A stretch of DNA of 64,000 nucleotides from Adiantum capillus-veneris (GCA_014529385.2 CM043967.1:127511182-127575181), one strand, 5' to 3'; positions 1-12,027 are shown, counted from the first letter of the stretch. The notes: generated from the letters alone by a model not told the origin. A program made the numbers and translations.

Positions 1-179
1 TTCTGATGGTAAACTAAGGATAGGTTACCCTTGAGAAAAATAATAGGATGAGATAGAAAGCTTATTATTATACTTAAATATGCATATGTACATTATAGGA
101 AAGATAATTATGTATCTAAAAAGTTACAAGATAGATCTTGTAGCATGCGTTCCCAGTATGTACGTGTCACAGCACGACA
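1..179 (-). repeat. 3' LTR (partial) of Ty3-type element A
   Basis: These 179 bases match 6289-6467 almost base for base, so they are the downstream LTR of a minus-strand element cut by the window edge. The repeat ends at 179 in CGACA, which on the minus strand is a TG-type LTR start (TGTCGTGCTG). Next to it, 180-191 reads as a purine-rich GGGGG tract on the minus strand, the expected polypurine tract. The full LTR length cannot be seen. Confidence 0.9.
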
Positions 180-191
180 TCCACCCCCTCT
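180..191 (-). other. polypurine tract of element A
   Basis: On the minus strand this is AGAGGGGGTGGA, lying directly against the LTR start TGTCG. This is the position and composition of the plus-strand primer of an LTR retrotransposon. Confidence 0.7.
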
Positions 192-237
192 AAACCTGCA
201 CATCCTTCGGTATGTGCCACATTATTTCTTTGTAAGA

Positions 238-1154
238 TCAGCCCTCTTGTACATCTTCCTTGCTTTCTTCTTCACTGGATGATTCCAAATCTTCATCTTC
301 ACTTTGATCTTTACCTGTGGTTTGCTCTTTTTCCTCATCAACATCTTCTGGATCATTGTCTCCTCTTCTCTTAAACATTTTGATCCTTTTTCCTGCAATG
401 GGAATCTTTACTTTTGTACCATCTAGTTCAGACAAGCTGTAAGTAGCATTTTCATGCACATGCTCTACAACATACGGTCCAAACCATCTTTTTGAAAACT
501 TACGCATGACTATGTGCTGGTCATCAAGGCTACTATCATACACCAAAACCCAGTCACTTTTGTCAATTGCTTTGCTCCTGAGTCGATGTCGCTTATCAAA
601 GTATTCCTTGTTTTTCAACCTTGAATTTTTGAGTCGTTCTTTTGCAGCTTCAATGTCTCCAGGTCTTCTCTCTAGCTGCCTTATACGCAGTGCAAGGAGA
701 TCTTCCCTGCTAAGCCCCTCTTGCCAAGGTAGTACATTCCATGTGGGAATTGTATCTTCAATCGGCATCACTGGCTTTTGACCATACATTAGCTCCGCAG
801 GCATGTAGCCAGTTACTGAGCTATGTGTAAAGCATATGGTAACAATTTTGGCCACTCACCAACTCTTCCTTCGCAAGCCTTGGCCAAAGCTTTGATGATA
901 GGAGGATGCCCTCTTTCACTCTTTCCATTGCCTTCCGGGTTGTAAGTTGTAGTAAGAGAAAGCTTGATTCCTAATCTAGAAAAGAACTCCCTTGCTTCTT
1001 CGGCATCCAATTCACCTCTATCTGCAGTGATTTTTCCCACACAACCATAATGGCAAATCACCTCATCAAGAAGGAATTTGCACACAGCTTCTGTGGTTTT
1101 AGCTCTTAATGCTCTTCCTTCAACTAGTGTGCAATCCATCACGATGTCGAACAT
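238..1154 (-). pseudogene. element A integrase core and C-terminal domain (decayed)
   Basis: Two overlapping minus-strand frames (813-1154 and 238-855) encode the integrase that would insert the cDNA. The first holds the second catalytic Asp (ITADRGELD) and the catalytic Glu (NPEGNGKSERGH). The second holds the GPY-type C-terminal module (RWFGPYVVEHV) and an acidic tail. The frame must shift between them near 840. Comparing the junction near 1140 with the family's usual order, the segment after the zinc domain that should carry the first catalytic Asp is missing, which suggests an internal deletion. No chromodomain is seen. The copy cannot encode an active enzyme. Confidence 0.8.
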
Positions 1155-2070
1155 TTGAATACACTTGACAAGTTACACATGTCTCTACAAACTGAGATAC
1201 ATCTTTATACATACCCTTCCACCAGTATTTTTCTTTCAACTTGGAGAAGGTTGCCCATACACCCCTGTGTCCAGCCCATAGACTCTCATGAAACTCTTGC
1301 ATGAGCTTTACTTGAGTCTCTTTTTTACATATAACCCTTTGTGGTGTAGCACCCTTTTGTTTAGGATGCTTCCACAAGTAACCATCCCTCAAAAAGTACC
1401 CATATGCTTTTCTGCGTATCCTCTTGAATTCTTGTTCAGACCAATCATCCTGTTTTATTAGAGTACTCAAGTAGCTTCCAATAAGAAGCCAATCACCTTC
1501 ATAAAGCTCTTTCAAGAATGATTCAAGTAGATTAGTCATGCAGACATTGTTACCTTTGACATGAGAGATAGAATAGAACTTTGTGTCTACATCATCTCCC
1601 TCGTCAATCATTTGTGACTCATCTTCATACCTTGCCCTTGATAGCATATATGCCACTGTATTTTCTTTACCTGCAATGTGCTTAAACTCAGGATTTAAGG
1701 ACTTAATGTAGGCAATCCACCCCAACATAGCAATGTCTGGAGTTGAGCAGCTTGTAATCATCCCAACAAGTGGTAGACAGTCTGTTTCTACAACCACACA
1801 TGCACCAATTAGGTACTCTTTCCCACTTTTCAAAGCTGTAACCATACCCCATAACTCTCTCTTTATCTGTGGATAGTTTCTTTGGCGAGCACTTAGCACC
1901 TTTGCTCCAAATCTTACCACATACCTGTGTCCTTCTTTGACATCTTGCCCTATTGCCCATGCAATCCCTGTAGGACTGGTGTCTACTGTCACAATTACTG
2001 GCCTTTGACACTCATAGTCTACCTTTCTCAAAGTTGTTGCTGACTGGAGAAACTCCTTTAGCTGTTTCAT
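1120..2070 (-). pseudogene. element A RNase H and integrase zinc-binding domain
   Basis: This frame continues pol after an in-frame TAG at 2221-2223; it is in phase with the RT piece upstream. RNase H landmarks are VTVDTSP (Asp), KRELWGM (Glu) and ETDCLPL (Asp). The fourth acidic position is lost, since AYMLSRAR stands where ADMLSR is usual. The C-terminal part is an HHCC zinc domain: FHESLWAGHRG, then CVTCQ. The frame closes just after this domain, where the deletion described for the integrase begins. Confidence 0.8.
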
Positions 2071-2220
2071 GGATTTTACATGTGCTTCTGTCCATTTAAA
2101 CTTTTGATTCTTTCTAAGCAGCTGATAAAGAGGATAAGCTACATGTGCATAATGTGGAATCCAAATAACATAGAAGACACATGCTCCCAGAAACCTTCTA
2201 ACCTCAGTGATGCTAGTGCA

Positions 2221-3024
2221 CTACCTTTGGATGGCATCTACCTTTGTTGGACAAGGTTTCCTACCATATGGCCCGCACATGTGCCCCACAATAAGCACTT
2301 CATTGACACCAAACATAGACTTTTTCCCTGACAATGTAAGATTCACTTCTTCCAACCTAGACAAAACTTTATCACAATCATTTATGTGATTTACCACAAA
2401 CCTGCGACATCCCTTGAGATCCAAAGCTTCATCTTTGTCACTTTCTTCACATCCTTTGATAGGCAAATCATTAATGAAAGGCATTGTGATTTGAGGAATA
2501 AAGTCACGTAAGACCTCATTCATCCCATTCATCATATGTGCAACCGAGTTGGTTGCTCCCTGTGGCAAGGTACACATCTTTACCAAACCCAAAGGTGTCC
2601 TCATGGTTGTCAAGTCTCTTCTTTCGATTGCAAGCTGAAATTGATCATACCCTGAGTAGAGATCCCCCATTGAGTAGATTGCCCTCCCTGCAAATGCCTC
2701 TGCAAACTCATCCACAATTGGACCTGTACCTACATTTCTAATTGTCACCTTGTTCACTGGTTGCATATCTTGGATGAAGCGTAGAGAACCATTCTTCTTC
2801 GGAACTGTGAACCACCTGTTTGAGTATGGAGCACAAGAAGGCTCCAAGATTCCCATTTTGATTTTCTCATTCAGTAGCTCTACTAACTTTGGCAAATGAG
2901 CCTTTGGAACCGGAATAGGCCGCAGATTCCAAGGCACATGAGGTATTGTGAAATTTACCATAGGAGCTATAATAGAAGGATCAACACATCCTATCTCGTG
3001 GCTCAAATGCAAAAGCCTTACCAT
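2221..3024 (-). pseudogene. element A reverse transcriptase
   Basis: This is a Ty3-type RT fragment that would copy element RNA into cDNA. Visible blocks are the fingers (WFTVPKKNGSLRFIQDMQPVN), the palm (YSMGDLYSGYDQFQL) and the region with PLGLVKMCTLPQGATNS. The catalytic box reads FINDLPIKG, so the first Asp of the usual [FY]xDD has become Asn (codon at 2470-2472). An in-frame TAG ends this piece, after which thumb and RNase H continue in phase. The enzyme is inactive in this copy. Confidence 0.85.
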
Positions 3025-3144
3025 GCTTTGAAAGCATTTCTTTGAAGCACTTTGTCTCCTCCTATGTTAGAAACTCCTTGCGACCAATCTGCAAGTCTTG
3101 GAAAGACTCCTTTGTGAAGGTATGCCCAATCTTTTTAGGATTCC

Positions 3145-3827
3145 TCAAACTTGGTTGTAAAGAATCCTGCTCAATCTTTTCCCTGTTGTTGGGTGGTAAG
3201 GTGAAGCTACTGGTTTCACCTTCTTTTCTACACTCTTGTATTTAGTTTCAACATGGACTTCTGGGCCAACTGTTTGGCTTTCTTTAAAAGCTTCTATTAC
3301 TTGATACATTTCCATAGAGCAAACTTCCACAACTTCATTTTCAAGATGCAAATTAGACCCCATTATAGCATCAAGCTCACCCATAGTATCTACAAAAGAA
3401 ACTTGTTCACACAAACCCAAAACATTTTCAGTAGGCTCTAGCAACCCACTCTTTTTCATGCCTATTTGTACATTATGCACATATTGCCTCTCACATCTCT
3501 TCAAATCTTCAAGTTTTGTAAAACATATTGATCCATTCTTTGTTACCAAGGAGCTCGTTGAAAACTCTTCACCTATTTTTGGATCAGGCGAGACCCTTTT
3601 TCTTTCTGTACCACTGCAATCCCGCTTTACAATGGTACTTGGCCAAAACCCATCATTTCTCTATGATCATGAAACTCTTTGCTCACCTTTGGTAGAGGAT
3701 GTTCTCTGAGGTTGTCACGATTTCTTTCATCGTTCACACAAACTGTGAGAAATTGGACAGCTCGTTTACCATCTTTGCTACGTATCCTAGCATATGCTGA
3801 ACCATCATCCATTACCTTTGTTTCCAT
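3145..3827 (-). pseudogene. element A protease-RT linker remnants
   Basis: Two minus-strand pieces (3145-3549 and 3627-3827) lie between protease and RT and are in neither domain. They have no recognisable motif. Given their place they are the linker of the polyprotein, broken by at least two frame changes. The stretch 3025-3144 has no open frame. Confidence 0.5.
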
Positions 3828-4211
3828 TCAAACTCCCACAATGTAGGGCTGTCCAAGGATGAGATGATATGAAGATGTATCCTGTACAAAGAAGTTTTGG
3901 TCAATCTTTACATCACCTATTGTTACCTTCACACCTGAACATGCTGCATACAATTCACCGGATGAATTGTTTGCCACTTTTACCATCCAGCCATGATCTG
4001 TGTCCATCGGCCATTTGCACTTGTTGTAGAGACTCTTTGACATTATGTTTATTTCTGAACCATGGTCAATCAAGGCAACAAATGGCTCTTCAAGATCACC
4101 TACCTTGACCAAAGTTTCTGTAGTAGCCGTTGCCCAATGACTTCGTGAATAGTAACTCCTAGGAATATCTTCAACTTCTTCATCATCATTTGAGGAATGC
4201 ACTTGCTTCAC
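3828..4211 (-). pseudogene. element A retropepsin
   Basis: This is an aspartic protease that would process the polyprotein. The catalytic loop reads ALIDHGSEINIMS, where DSG or DTG is usual, so the middle residue is His. The C-terminal signature LILGQPYIVGV sits about 65 residues later, as expected for retropepsins. It is followed by the linker and RT pieces in normal Ty3 order (PR-RT-RH-IN). The copy opens without a good start because it is internal to a polyprotein. Confidence 0.75.
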
Positions 4212-4860
4212 TCTCCCACTAGATTGGTAGCATCATACCACAGCTCCATCATTCTCCTTATTTTGCAATTGCATCCCTTGTGTATTTGAGGTTTCCCCTT
4301 CAACCTATGGATGAGAAACTTCAGCAAGGGTTTGCCTCTTCCTCTTGATGATGTCAATGATCTCCTCATGGAATTCACGCTTTGCAATGCCAAGAACTTC
4401 TCCCAGAGTAAACTCAATCTTGCTATTCAAGATCCTTTCCTCCAAGACTTTCTTTAAATCTGTGGCAAGCTCAATATCAGATTGTAGTTTATAAGTTGGG
4501 CCTTTTGTCTTACCATTCGTTGGCTCTTTCTTCTTTCCTGTTGTAGACTTCTCCATGAGTACTTCAGGTGGAGATGCTCCTTGTGTTAAGGGTGTTTGAG
4601 AAGGCATTGAGTCGCTTCTTCCCCCACTTCTAGAAGCTCTTTTTGATGGTCCTTCATTAGCATTCTTCTGCGCTTCTCTTCTACAATTGCCTCATTTTGT
4701 TGGCATTTTGTAATGTAGGCATGCACTAACAATGAGTCCACTGGATCATTCCATCCTGTTTTTAGACGTATGCAATCACCTGCTTCATGTAGAATCTCTT
4801 TTGTAAGCTTTGTCTAGTGATTGGGATTAATTGTGTGTACAAATCCTCTTGGTTCATAGC
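4208..4860 (-). pseudogene. element A gag-proximal remnant
   Basis: Minus-strand frames at 4305-4607 and about 4610-4860 are rich in charged residues (KVLEERILNSKIEFTL and CQQNEAIVEEKRRRM). I recall similar text upstream of the protease in Ty3 polyproteins of fungi and early land plants; this is memory, not a search. No capsid homology and no CCHC knuckle is visible, so the structural part of gag is either reduced or unrecognisable. Confidence 0.45.
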
Positions 4861-6288
4861 AAGATAACTACGCTTACGTCAAAAGAAAAGTTATAGTCTA
4901 TGAGAGGTAGTATGATGGGATCCGGTGATAGAAGTATTTCATTAAGCCTTTCTGGGCCAAAGAGAAACACTATACGTTGTTGAAAGTGTATTTTTTGGCT
5001 AATCCATACGTTAATTCTAATAGATCGTACAGAGTGAAAGCGATAGAAATGATCATCATGTGGGTTATTCATCTAGGATAGTATGTGAGAAATGTAGATA
5101 TGAGAGAAGTGAAGAGATAAGAAGTTTCCCTCCCAAGCCCTATTCTTGCCCATAGGCAATAAGGATACTGCGGGGAGAGATGTACCTGTAGAAAAGAGAA
5201 CCTAGAATTTGCAGAGAGGATGAATTACTAAGAATGAGAGAGATAGGTTTGGTTAAGGAGATGAGATTAGATACATATATATATATATATATGTCGGATT
5301 AGAGATGAAAAAGAAAACAACAAGAAATCAAGAAAACATCAATGTAGAACACATCTTACTTGACAAACCCTTCGGGACCATTATTGATGGAGAGAGAAGA
5401 AGAGGGGAGCACTCCACTTTGATTGATACGCCAAGTACAACACCTTCTTTGATTAGAGTTGATCTTCCAAGGATAGCGTACAAGAATGGCTAGTCTTCCT
5501 CTAGGAGAAAGTGTAGGCTTGGGCTTATGTTAATGGGGCTAAGTACAATTAGGCATTACTACTCACTCCCTCAAGAATTCCTCTCATCAATGGCTTGAAT
5601 GCTTGCATTTTTCTTTTCAAGGAAGAAGAGGTCCCCTTTTATAGGTGAAGGGAACCCCCAAGGGTTTACACAAGAAGAGAGGAGCCAGTGTGAATAGGAA
5701 TTGGAAAAGTTGGAAATGAGTTGTCCCTGCATGATGTGGATAGACTGGGGTCCAGTATTTTGATCATATCTCCTCAATCGTGGCTCCAAATAAAAAAATA
5801 AAAATATGGGCAGAAACTTCAGCTCATTAGCTACGATTTTCATTTTGAAATCATTTTCCAATTCGGATTGGAACCTTGTGTAAAAAATTCATCAAAACAG
5901 GGTCCATGTCTGGCAGCAAAAGTCTTCCCGTGGTCCCCTTAGCCTAGACTTTCATTTAATTCCAAAGGACACCTCATGCCATATGAAAGCATGACATTTC
6001 TCCTTGACAAAGTTTTGTAATCATGCTTGCAATAATGCATTAAAATAAGTGTATCTTTGAAATCATGCCACCTAGTGTCCCACTAGGATTTGATTCCCTC
6101 CTAGTAGCTATTTAAAAAGAAATATAAGAAAAGTATAAAAAATACATAGAATATATATATATTGGAGTTTACCCTAGATATAGGATCTAGCTTGGGTGTG
6201 AGATGATAATGAGATAGTAGAAATAAAGAATCAATGCTTTTTGCCCCAAGTTAAAGAGGCGGAGCTATTCAGCTTTTCCCATAGTATT
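4861..6288 (-). other. element A leader and 5' LTR body, no gene seen
   Basis: No supported coding sequence lies here. The 5' LTR must run from 6467 down to an undetermined point in this stretch, because the matching left copy is cut by the window edge. A minus-strand TATAAAAG at 5636-5643 fits an LTR promoter. An AT dinucleotide run lies at 5273-5292. I could not place a primer-binding site. Confidence 0.5.
5636..5643 (-). promoter_or_regulatory. candidate LTR TATA box, element A
   Basis: The minus strand reads CACCTATAAAAGGGG here, about 825 bases downstream of the LTR start at 6467 and upstream of the coding region. This suits an LTR core promoter. It is a motif call only. Confidence 0.4.
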
Positions 6289-6467
6289 TTCTGATGGTAA
6301 ACTAAGGATAGGTTACCCTTGAGAAAAATAATAGGATGAGATAGAAAGCTGATTATTATACTTAAATATGCATATGTACATTATAGGAAAGATAATTATG
6401 TATCTAAAAAGTTACAAGATAGATCTTGTAGCATGCGTTCCTAGTATGTACGTGTCACAGCACGACA
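6289..6467 (-). repeat. 5' LTR of element A (the part matching 1-179)
   Basis: This matches 1-179 with only a few differences and ends at the same CGACA boundary, at 6467. The LTR continues to lower coordinates by an unknown amount. The near identity of the two copies suggests an insertion younger than the decay of its coding region, or gene conversion between the LTRs. Confidence 0.9.
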
Positions 6468-6468
6468 A

Positions 6469-6651
6469 CGTGACCTAAATAAGGCATATGACAAAATCTT
6501 ATGGTCATGCATTGAAGTTTTCATGAAGGATTTGGGCTTCAGACCAGAATGTGTGTGATAAGACACATCCTAGGGGTGGGTAGCTATTGTAAGCTCCTTT
6601 TCAACAACAAGGCTACACGAATGTTTGACGTAAAGAGATCAATCAAAATTT
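6469..6651 (+). pseudogene. LINE reverse transcriptase fragment
   Basis: Beginning one base after element A's LTR, the plus strand reads RDLNKAYDKILWSCIEVFM, followed after a small frame change by RHILGVGSYCKLLFNNKATRMF. The DLxKAYDxxxW block and the following I-x-G-S-Y-x-x-L-x-N-x-x-x-T block are the L1-type non-LTR RT palm signature. Only about 60 codons remain. Element A probably inserted in or beside an older LINE. Confidence 0.6.
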
Positions 6652-6914
6652 TGTCTTTTGCTTGCTTCACTACTCTTTGCAATTGGTTCACATCCATGAG
6701 AGAGAGAGAGAGGTGAACATGTCAGGGGTGTGAGGTACTCTCATCACAAGAACTAAACCCTGTTATGTGCACGGGGGGGGGGGTTTAGAGTGATAGACAA
6801 CACCTAAAGGGCCAAAGGAGCATACATACGAATAGCCCAACTTGTGTGAGGGACTCTAAGCACAAGTCTTGGACGCTATTGTAATATTGATTGATAGTTT
6901 AGCAATCTAGTCCA

Positions 6915-7440
6915 TGATGAACTGTGTGTACCTCACAACACGACCACCAACAAACAGCTAAACGATCTTAGATGCAAGCCAATCATTGCATGTATCTAAA
7001 TCCAAGACAACACCATGTACTCTAGTGATGAACAATGGTGTATCTATGGATTAGGAAGCACAAGGGTAACGGGTGTGTTACACTAAGTTTTTGAGGGCAT
7101 GGGTACGCATCTCTTTACCCCAAGATTGATGAGCATTACCCCTCATATTTCTATGTAGTACTATGACAATAATGTGACCTACTCTAGCCCCTAATGAAGT
7201 GTGTGGAGCTCATAGCACAACCACCAGCAGACAACTTAACTATCTTAGATTTTGACCAACCATCAAATGTGTCTACATCCAAGAAAACATCAAGTCATCT
7301 AGTGATGAACAATAGTGTATCTACAGAAAATGAAGCTCAAGGGTAATGGATTTATCACACTAGAATGAGGAGGGCATGGATTATGAATCTCTCCACTACT
7401 AGGTTGACGAGCATCAATCAGAAGTTCGTAGAGTATCCAT
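6915..7440. repeat. diverged tandem duplication, period about 277 bp
   Basis: Two copies starting near 6920 and 7197 share blocks in the same order: GTGTG...CTCA, CACAACCACCA, ACTATCTTAGAT, CTAGTGATGAACAATAGTG, AGGGCATG. Many substitutions separate them, so the duplication is old. No coding potential is evident. Confidence 0.65.
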
Positions 7441-8169
7441 AGGCAAAACAAATGAGAAATAAAGATGTTATGACCACTCAAACATGGAGGTGTCCTTTCT
7501 CTTGCTCAAAAATGAGCTCTCTGGAAGTTTTGTAGGTGTTGCAGCTATTAAAATGGGGGCTTTCTTATCTTTGATCCCCAAGATTTTTCTCTCTGTTCTT
7601 AGCTGACAAAGATCTCTCTCAAGGCATCTTTTAATTGGCTCCTTTTAGGCCTTATTTGGGCACACAATGAGGTGTCGGTGACCCTTTGACCAAGGAATGG
7701 GGTGGGGGCAAATGGTCGGGGACCAAAAAAAGCTGCCAGGTGCCTGTCCAGCTGGGTGTGAACACTCAAAATGCGCCCTTTCTCCGGCAAGCAGGAGGAC
7801 TTCTCAGACAATTTCCCCGAGGCATAACTTGCTGCTCGGGTCATCGAATGATACACTGTAACACACGGCTTGATGCCCATCACCTTTGCTATCTTCAAAA
7901 ATTTAGAATGTCGGCATTTCTAATCTTAGATCCTCAAGTTGTCCCAATTTCTTTTGTCACACATATGTGCCATCACTTTCTAAGTTGAGACCACCCATTT
8001 CGGGTGCTCATAACTCATGATGTACAAGTTCAATTCACGAGCTATAAATCACGGTTCAAATTATTTATTAAAAACTATGTTTTGGGAACTTGAACAACCC
8101 AAAACATCAGCACCCAAGCTTGGAAAAAACACACCTTTGTACATGAATTTTTACATGACCACTTCCAAA
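7441..8169. other. no recognised feature
   Basis: About 730 bases with no protein-like frame or repeat relation that I could identify. Confidence 0.4.
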
Positions 8170-8620
8170 ACTTACAGGGCTATGTACACATATATACATG
8201 AGGCTAGTTGGCAAGCTTTTAGGTATGACCTAGTGACTTTATGCTCATTCAAAAAATGCATGACAATGTCTCCCTCATACAGTGGTTCTGTTGCTTCCAT
8301 TTTGACTCTTTTCTTGATCACCAGCACTTCATACTTTAGGAGAGGTTATGGGAGTGAAGGTTGCATCCATTCCTCCCTAAGCACATATGTGGAAAGCCCT
8401 TGGACTCCTAGAGAGTGTAACATTCTTGTCTCCCACTCCAAGGCTGCCTTGTGGTCTTCAGTTATGGACTTTTCAATCAAACTTTGGAGGCGTGTCTCCT
8501 CTTGTACAAGTAACAATTGCTCTGCTTCCTCATGTGTCTCTAGCCGCATTCTTCTTAGTGTTGCAGATCTTTTACATCTTCAGGAACTTCCAAGGGCTCA
8601 TCTCTGGTGTTAGTCCGTGG
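8170..8620 (-). pseudogene. inverted fragment of a B-type 3' ORF
   Basis: On the minus strand a frame reads EDHKAALEWETRMLHSLGV, then QPSLP, then PLLKYEVLVIKKR and RSYLKACQL. This parallels, block by block, the start of the C-terminal domain of B2's 3' ORF near 27480-27780 (EQWKAAMDWELRVINSVNV, QQSLPYPLIKVELLQVKER, PRYLILF). Identity is low, so it comes from a relative, not from B1 or B2. It lies in opposite orientation directly upstream of the B1 breakpoint at about 8705. Confidence 0.55.
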
Positions 8621-8704
8621 ATCACTCAGCCTCAATTCTATTTCTTGTGTCCTTGCTTCGGCTATTTATTTTTATACTTTTGTCATCTGTTGTTGAGCAA
8701 GTAT

Positions 8705-11098
8705 AAAAGCCAAATACCAAGGTACTACATAAGGGATTGGATATTGGGCCAAGGACCAGAAACTATTCCAAGAGATGAACACTATGAGAGATCGTCTGAG
8801 AGTCATGTTAAGAACCAGAAACCACCTCATCATGAAGAAAACTAGGTGACACTAAAGCCAGTTCAGGGCTACATGAGTCACTATTTCCAACAGACTGGTT
8901 TGAAAGACTCGGAACGGGACCAACTGCCAGGAGACCGGGAGTTGAACCAAATAGACATGTCAGACCAGCTCATTTTCAAAAATGGGTCAAAAAATGAAGT
9001 GGATCTGGGGATCCATACGACCACTTAGCAAGCTTTAAGCAAGTGCTAAGAGCAAAATGTATATTGGATTGCCATACTCAATTTGAGGGGTTTGGAATGA
9101 CATTAGAAGGAAAGCATTAACATGGTTCCAAAACATTCCACCAAGGTCGATCATGGATTAAAATACATTAGCTCAAGGATTTGTAGCTGCTTGTTCCAAA
9201 ACAGGGATCAAACACAGTATGGTAGCTAAAATCTACACCTTTAAATAGAAACAAGGTGAGTCTGTGAGGGATTGTGAAACTCAAATGAAATAATACATTG
9301 CCAGATGCCCAGAGCTAGAGATACCGACAGAAGAACAAATAGTATCATTGTTTCTAGAGGGACTACTAAACAAAGAGCTTCATGCTATACTATATAGCAA
9401 GAAGCATATAACCCTAGAAGAGTGTGTGTCAGAGCTATGGATTTAGGAGACAATTCTGATATTTTCAACAAATAAGATGTTCCTAAAGATAACCAAAGCA
9501 AGAAAACAGCATCCACCAAACCAGCTCAAGTGGGAATGACTGCTGCAGCACCACTTTCAGCCATAGAAGACATGCTCAAAAGGATGAATGACATAATGAA
9601 TAACATGCAAAAAGCACCTATGAGAGGTATCTCAACAGGGACAACCAATCAGGCCACAGAAATGGTGTGCAATCGAGGGTAAATGGACCAACCATGAGAC
9701 CAATGAGTGCTATTACCGACCAAAGTATGATGGTAATGTTCAATAAGTACCAGTGAGGCCACAAGGACAACTTATGTACAGATATCAGCCTAATATGGCC
9801 CGAGCTCAAAGACCACCAATGGGTATGGAAAGACCTCAACCCGTGTTGGGTCAACAACCTCCATATCCGGGACATATGCAGTGCCTGTAAAGTACATGCA
9901 TCCAAAGGGAGTCATAGATGAACAAGCACTTGTGCTTGTTACACCATATGCTGAGTGTAGTCCATCTACAGTAATGGTAGAAGGAGATTGATATAATTCA
10001 CATCCACCACCAATGGAAGAACCTGTGACTTATGCTACACCAGAGCTTGCACCAATGTACTCTATAGCTCAAGGTGTCGGACCTCCTATGGCAAGACCCA
10101 TGATTAAGCCCAGAATTGGAAACTGTCATAAGTGTGGTGCAGATGATCATTGAAAAAATGAATGCCAAGATCCTGACAAGAACCTCAAGCCAGTTGAAGC
10201 CTATTGCATACAATGTTGCAAAAAGGGAGGAAACTTTCTAGAAGATTGTCCAAAAAATCCTTTAAACAAGGGTAAAACAGTAGTGAGTGTAGTCCAAGTG
10301 ATACCTAGTAGCTCATTTAAGAGTGAACCCATTGTTCCAATCAAGGTAATCACTAGAGCCCAGGCTAAGAAAAAGAAACATAACTCCTCTGATGATTCGA
10401 AGAATACAAAAATTTCCTCTCAAAAGACCAAAAGAAGCAGAAGCAAAAGGTATGAGATGAGAAAACATAAACAACGGGCTGAAATCGAGGAGAAAGCAAA
10501 GAAGCTATTCCAGGAAAAGGTGAAAGAAACTGGAAGTGAAATCAAGGAAACCACTGTCAAATCTGGAGGATCAATTTTTGGTTGAAAAATTTTTTGAGCC
10601 TATTAATGCAGCCTTGGAAGCTTACCAAGCAAGACTTAAAGCAAGCCAAAATATGAAAAACAAATGGAAAAACTATCCTTCTCCAGACATGGAAGCAGCT
10701 AAGCTTGCAGCTTATCAAAATTTGGTAAGATCACGCAAGAGATGCTGGAAAAACAAAAACCCAAGCTCGAAAGTATGGTAAAACCTAAAGAGCTTGTGGT
10801 AAGAGACAATAAAGAAAAATCCAAAGTGCTGGTAAAACCCCACCTTGAAACAAAAGAGCTAGAACTTATAGTACCGGACAGTGAAGATGCCTTAGACAGA
10901 ATTCCATTCATAAAAGAAGACTGGCCAGGACACTTATGGAAAAAAGTCAAGGAGATCAATGATGGGAGCCTAACTCTAAAGTCAGCTCCTATATAGGAAG
11001 TATGGTTAGACAATCTACCTCCTAATATGGACATGGATTTACAATCCTTCTATGGGGATTGTAGATTTGAAAGCTTCAGGGATGTTTAAACCATTGAC
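8705..11098 (+). pseudogene. B1 gag (decayed)
   Basis: This aligns along its length with B2 gag. It holds the capsid-type stretch equivalent to B2 15040-15330, a proline/methionine-rich segment, and two zinc knuckles near 10126-10260. The first knuckle reads CHKCGADDH and keeps both Cys that B2 partly lost, but the following Trp codon is TGA (10151-10153). The second reads CIQCCKKGGNF, with Asn for the zinc His. A basic/coiled-coil tail follows (10283-10996). Several stops and frame changes make it non-functional. It ends at B2's insertion site. Confidence 0.8.
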
Positions 11099-12005
11099 TG
11101 TTAGCAGCAAGCTAACACGGACACCATTTTTCGGAGTTCTCTTTGTAAAACATTTATTATTTTGATAAATCGAGAATATTGTAACTCCTATTTTCTCGGA
11201 TAAACTCTGTAATTAATAAGCCGGGGCTACAAGCTTCCAGATTGTATCAGCCAGTCAATACCCAGCTTTGGTAGAACTCCAGATTATTAGTTTTGACCAC
11301 CCAAAAACCTTGGCTAAGGTATAAAAGCCAATTTTTGTATGTTTTTTATAAGTTTTTGGATAAGAAATACATTGCGTGAGCTAACAGCGCTCACTTCTCT
11401 CCTTCTCGCACTTCCTACTCCCTCCCCGGTTGTCACATTGTGATTGCATTTATTGCATTGCAACCGCAGGTAAGAGCTCTATGCATTGACGCAAGTCATT
11501 CACAGTATTTTGTAGCTTTTGGCGTCACCGACCCGCGGCCTTATTTCATCATAACTAAGAATTTACACTTTTAAATCGAAAACTAAGCATAGGTGGGATA
11601 TTAGGGCATCATTGCTAAGCACTTAGATGCATTATGGGTCGAAAACGACTAGGTCAAAAATCCATTGTTGTTAATAATTGCGATATTGGAACTTGATCTA
11701 AAGTGGGGTTTGAGACCATGTGTGCTTAGCTCTTATAAACTTGTCCTAGGAGTTTCGTTTGGATGTCATGCTGTAAAACGGACGTGATTTGTTTGCCGAT
11801 GAGCGTTTGGCTTTTGGTGATTTCAGTCACTTGAGTGTAGCTTGAGTTAGATGCGAGTTGTTAGTTGTTTTCCGAGATATTGACAACCTCTTGTAGCCTC
11901 TATGCACTAGTCGAGACAGCTTCCTCCCATGGTTTGACAAATTAATCGTGGTTCTCGCTAATACTGCAATAAGATAGGATGGTGAGGTTAGACATGCATC
12001 CCACA
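11099..12005 (+). repeat. 5' LTR of B2 (907 bp)
   Basis: It begins TGTTAGCAGC and ends CATCCCACA, followed at once by the primer-binding site. It contains the promoter TATA at 11320-11327 and a half-palindrome TTAATAATTGCG at 11671, related to the palindromes of the leader. About 100 bases around 11153-11270 are absent from the 3' LTR. Confidence 0.93.
11320..11327 (+). promoter_or_regulatory. LTR TATA box of B2
   Basis: TATAAAAG lies 221 bases inside the LTR and is conserved in the 3' LTR at 28580-28587. Transcription would start about 30 bases downstream. Confidence 0.6.
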
Positions 12006-12007
12006 TT

Positions 12008-12027
12008 TGGCGCCACTGCCGGGGATC
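12008..12027 (+). other. primer-binding site, tRNA-Asp type
   Basis: Two bases after the LTR, TGGCGCCACTGCCGGGGATC pairs with the 3' end of plant tRNA-Asp apart from two bases (the known plant version has GT where this has AC). This tRNA choice is known from Athila and Tat elements. Confidence 0.8.

Noticed and set aside
4854-5072. Minus-strand 72-codon frame as an organelle gene fragment
   Set aside because: No plastid or mitochondrial protein could be matched; it lies in element A's leader or LTR.
8017-8613. 198-codon plus-strand frame as a gene
   Set aside because: The opposite strand shows homology to the B2 3' ORF, so the plus frame is a shadow.
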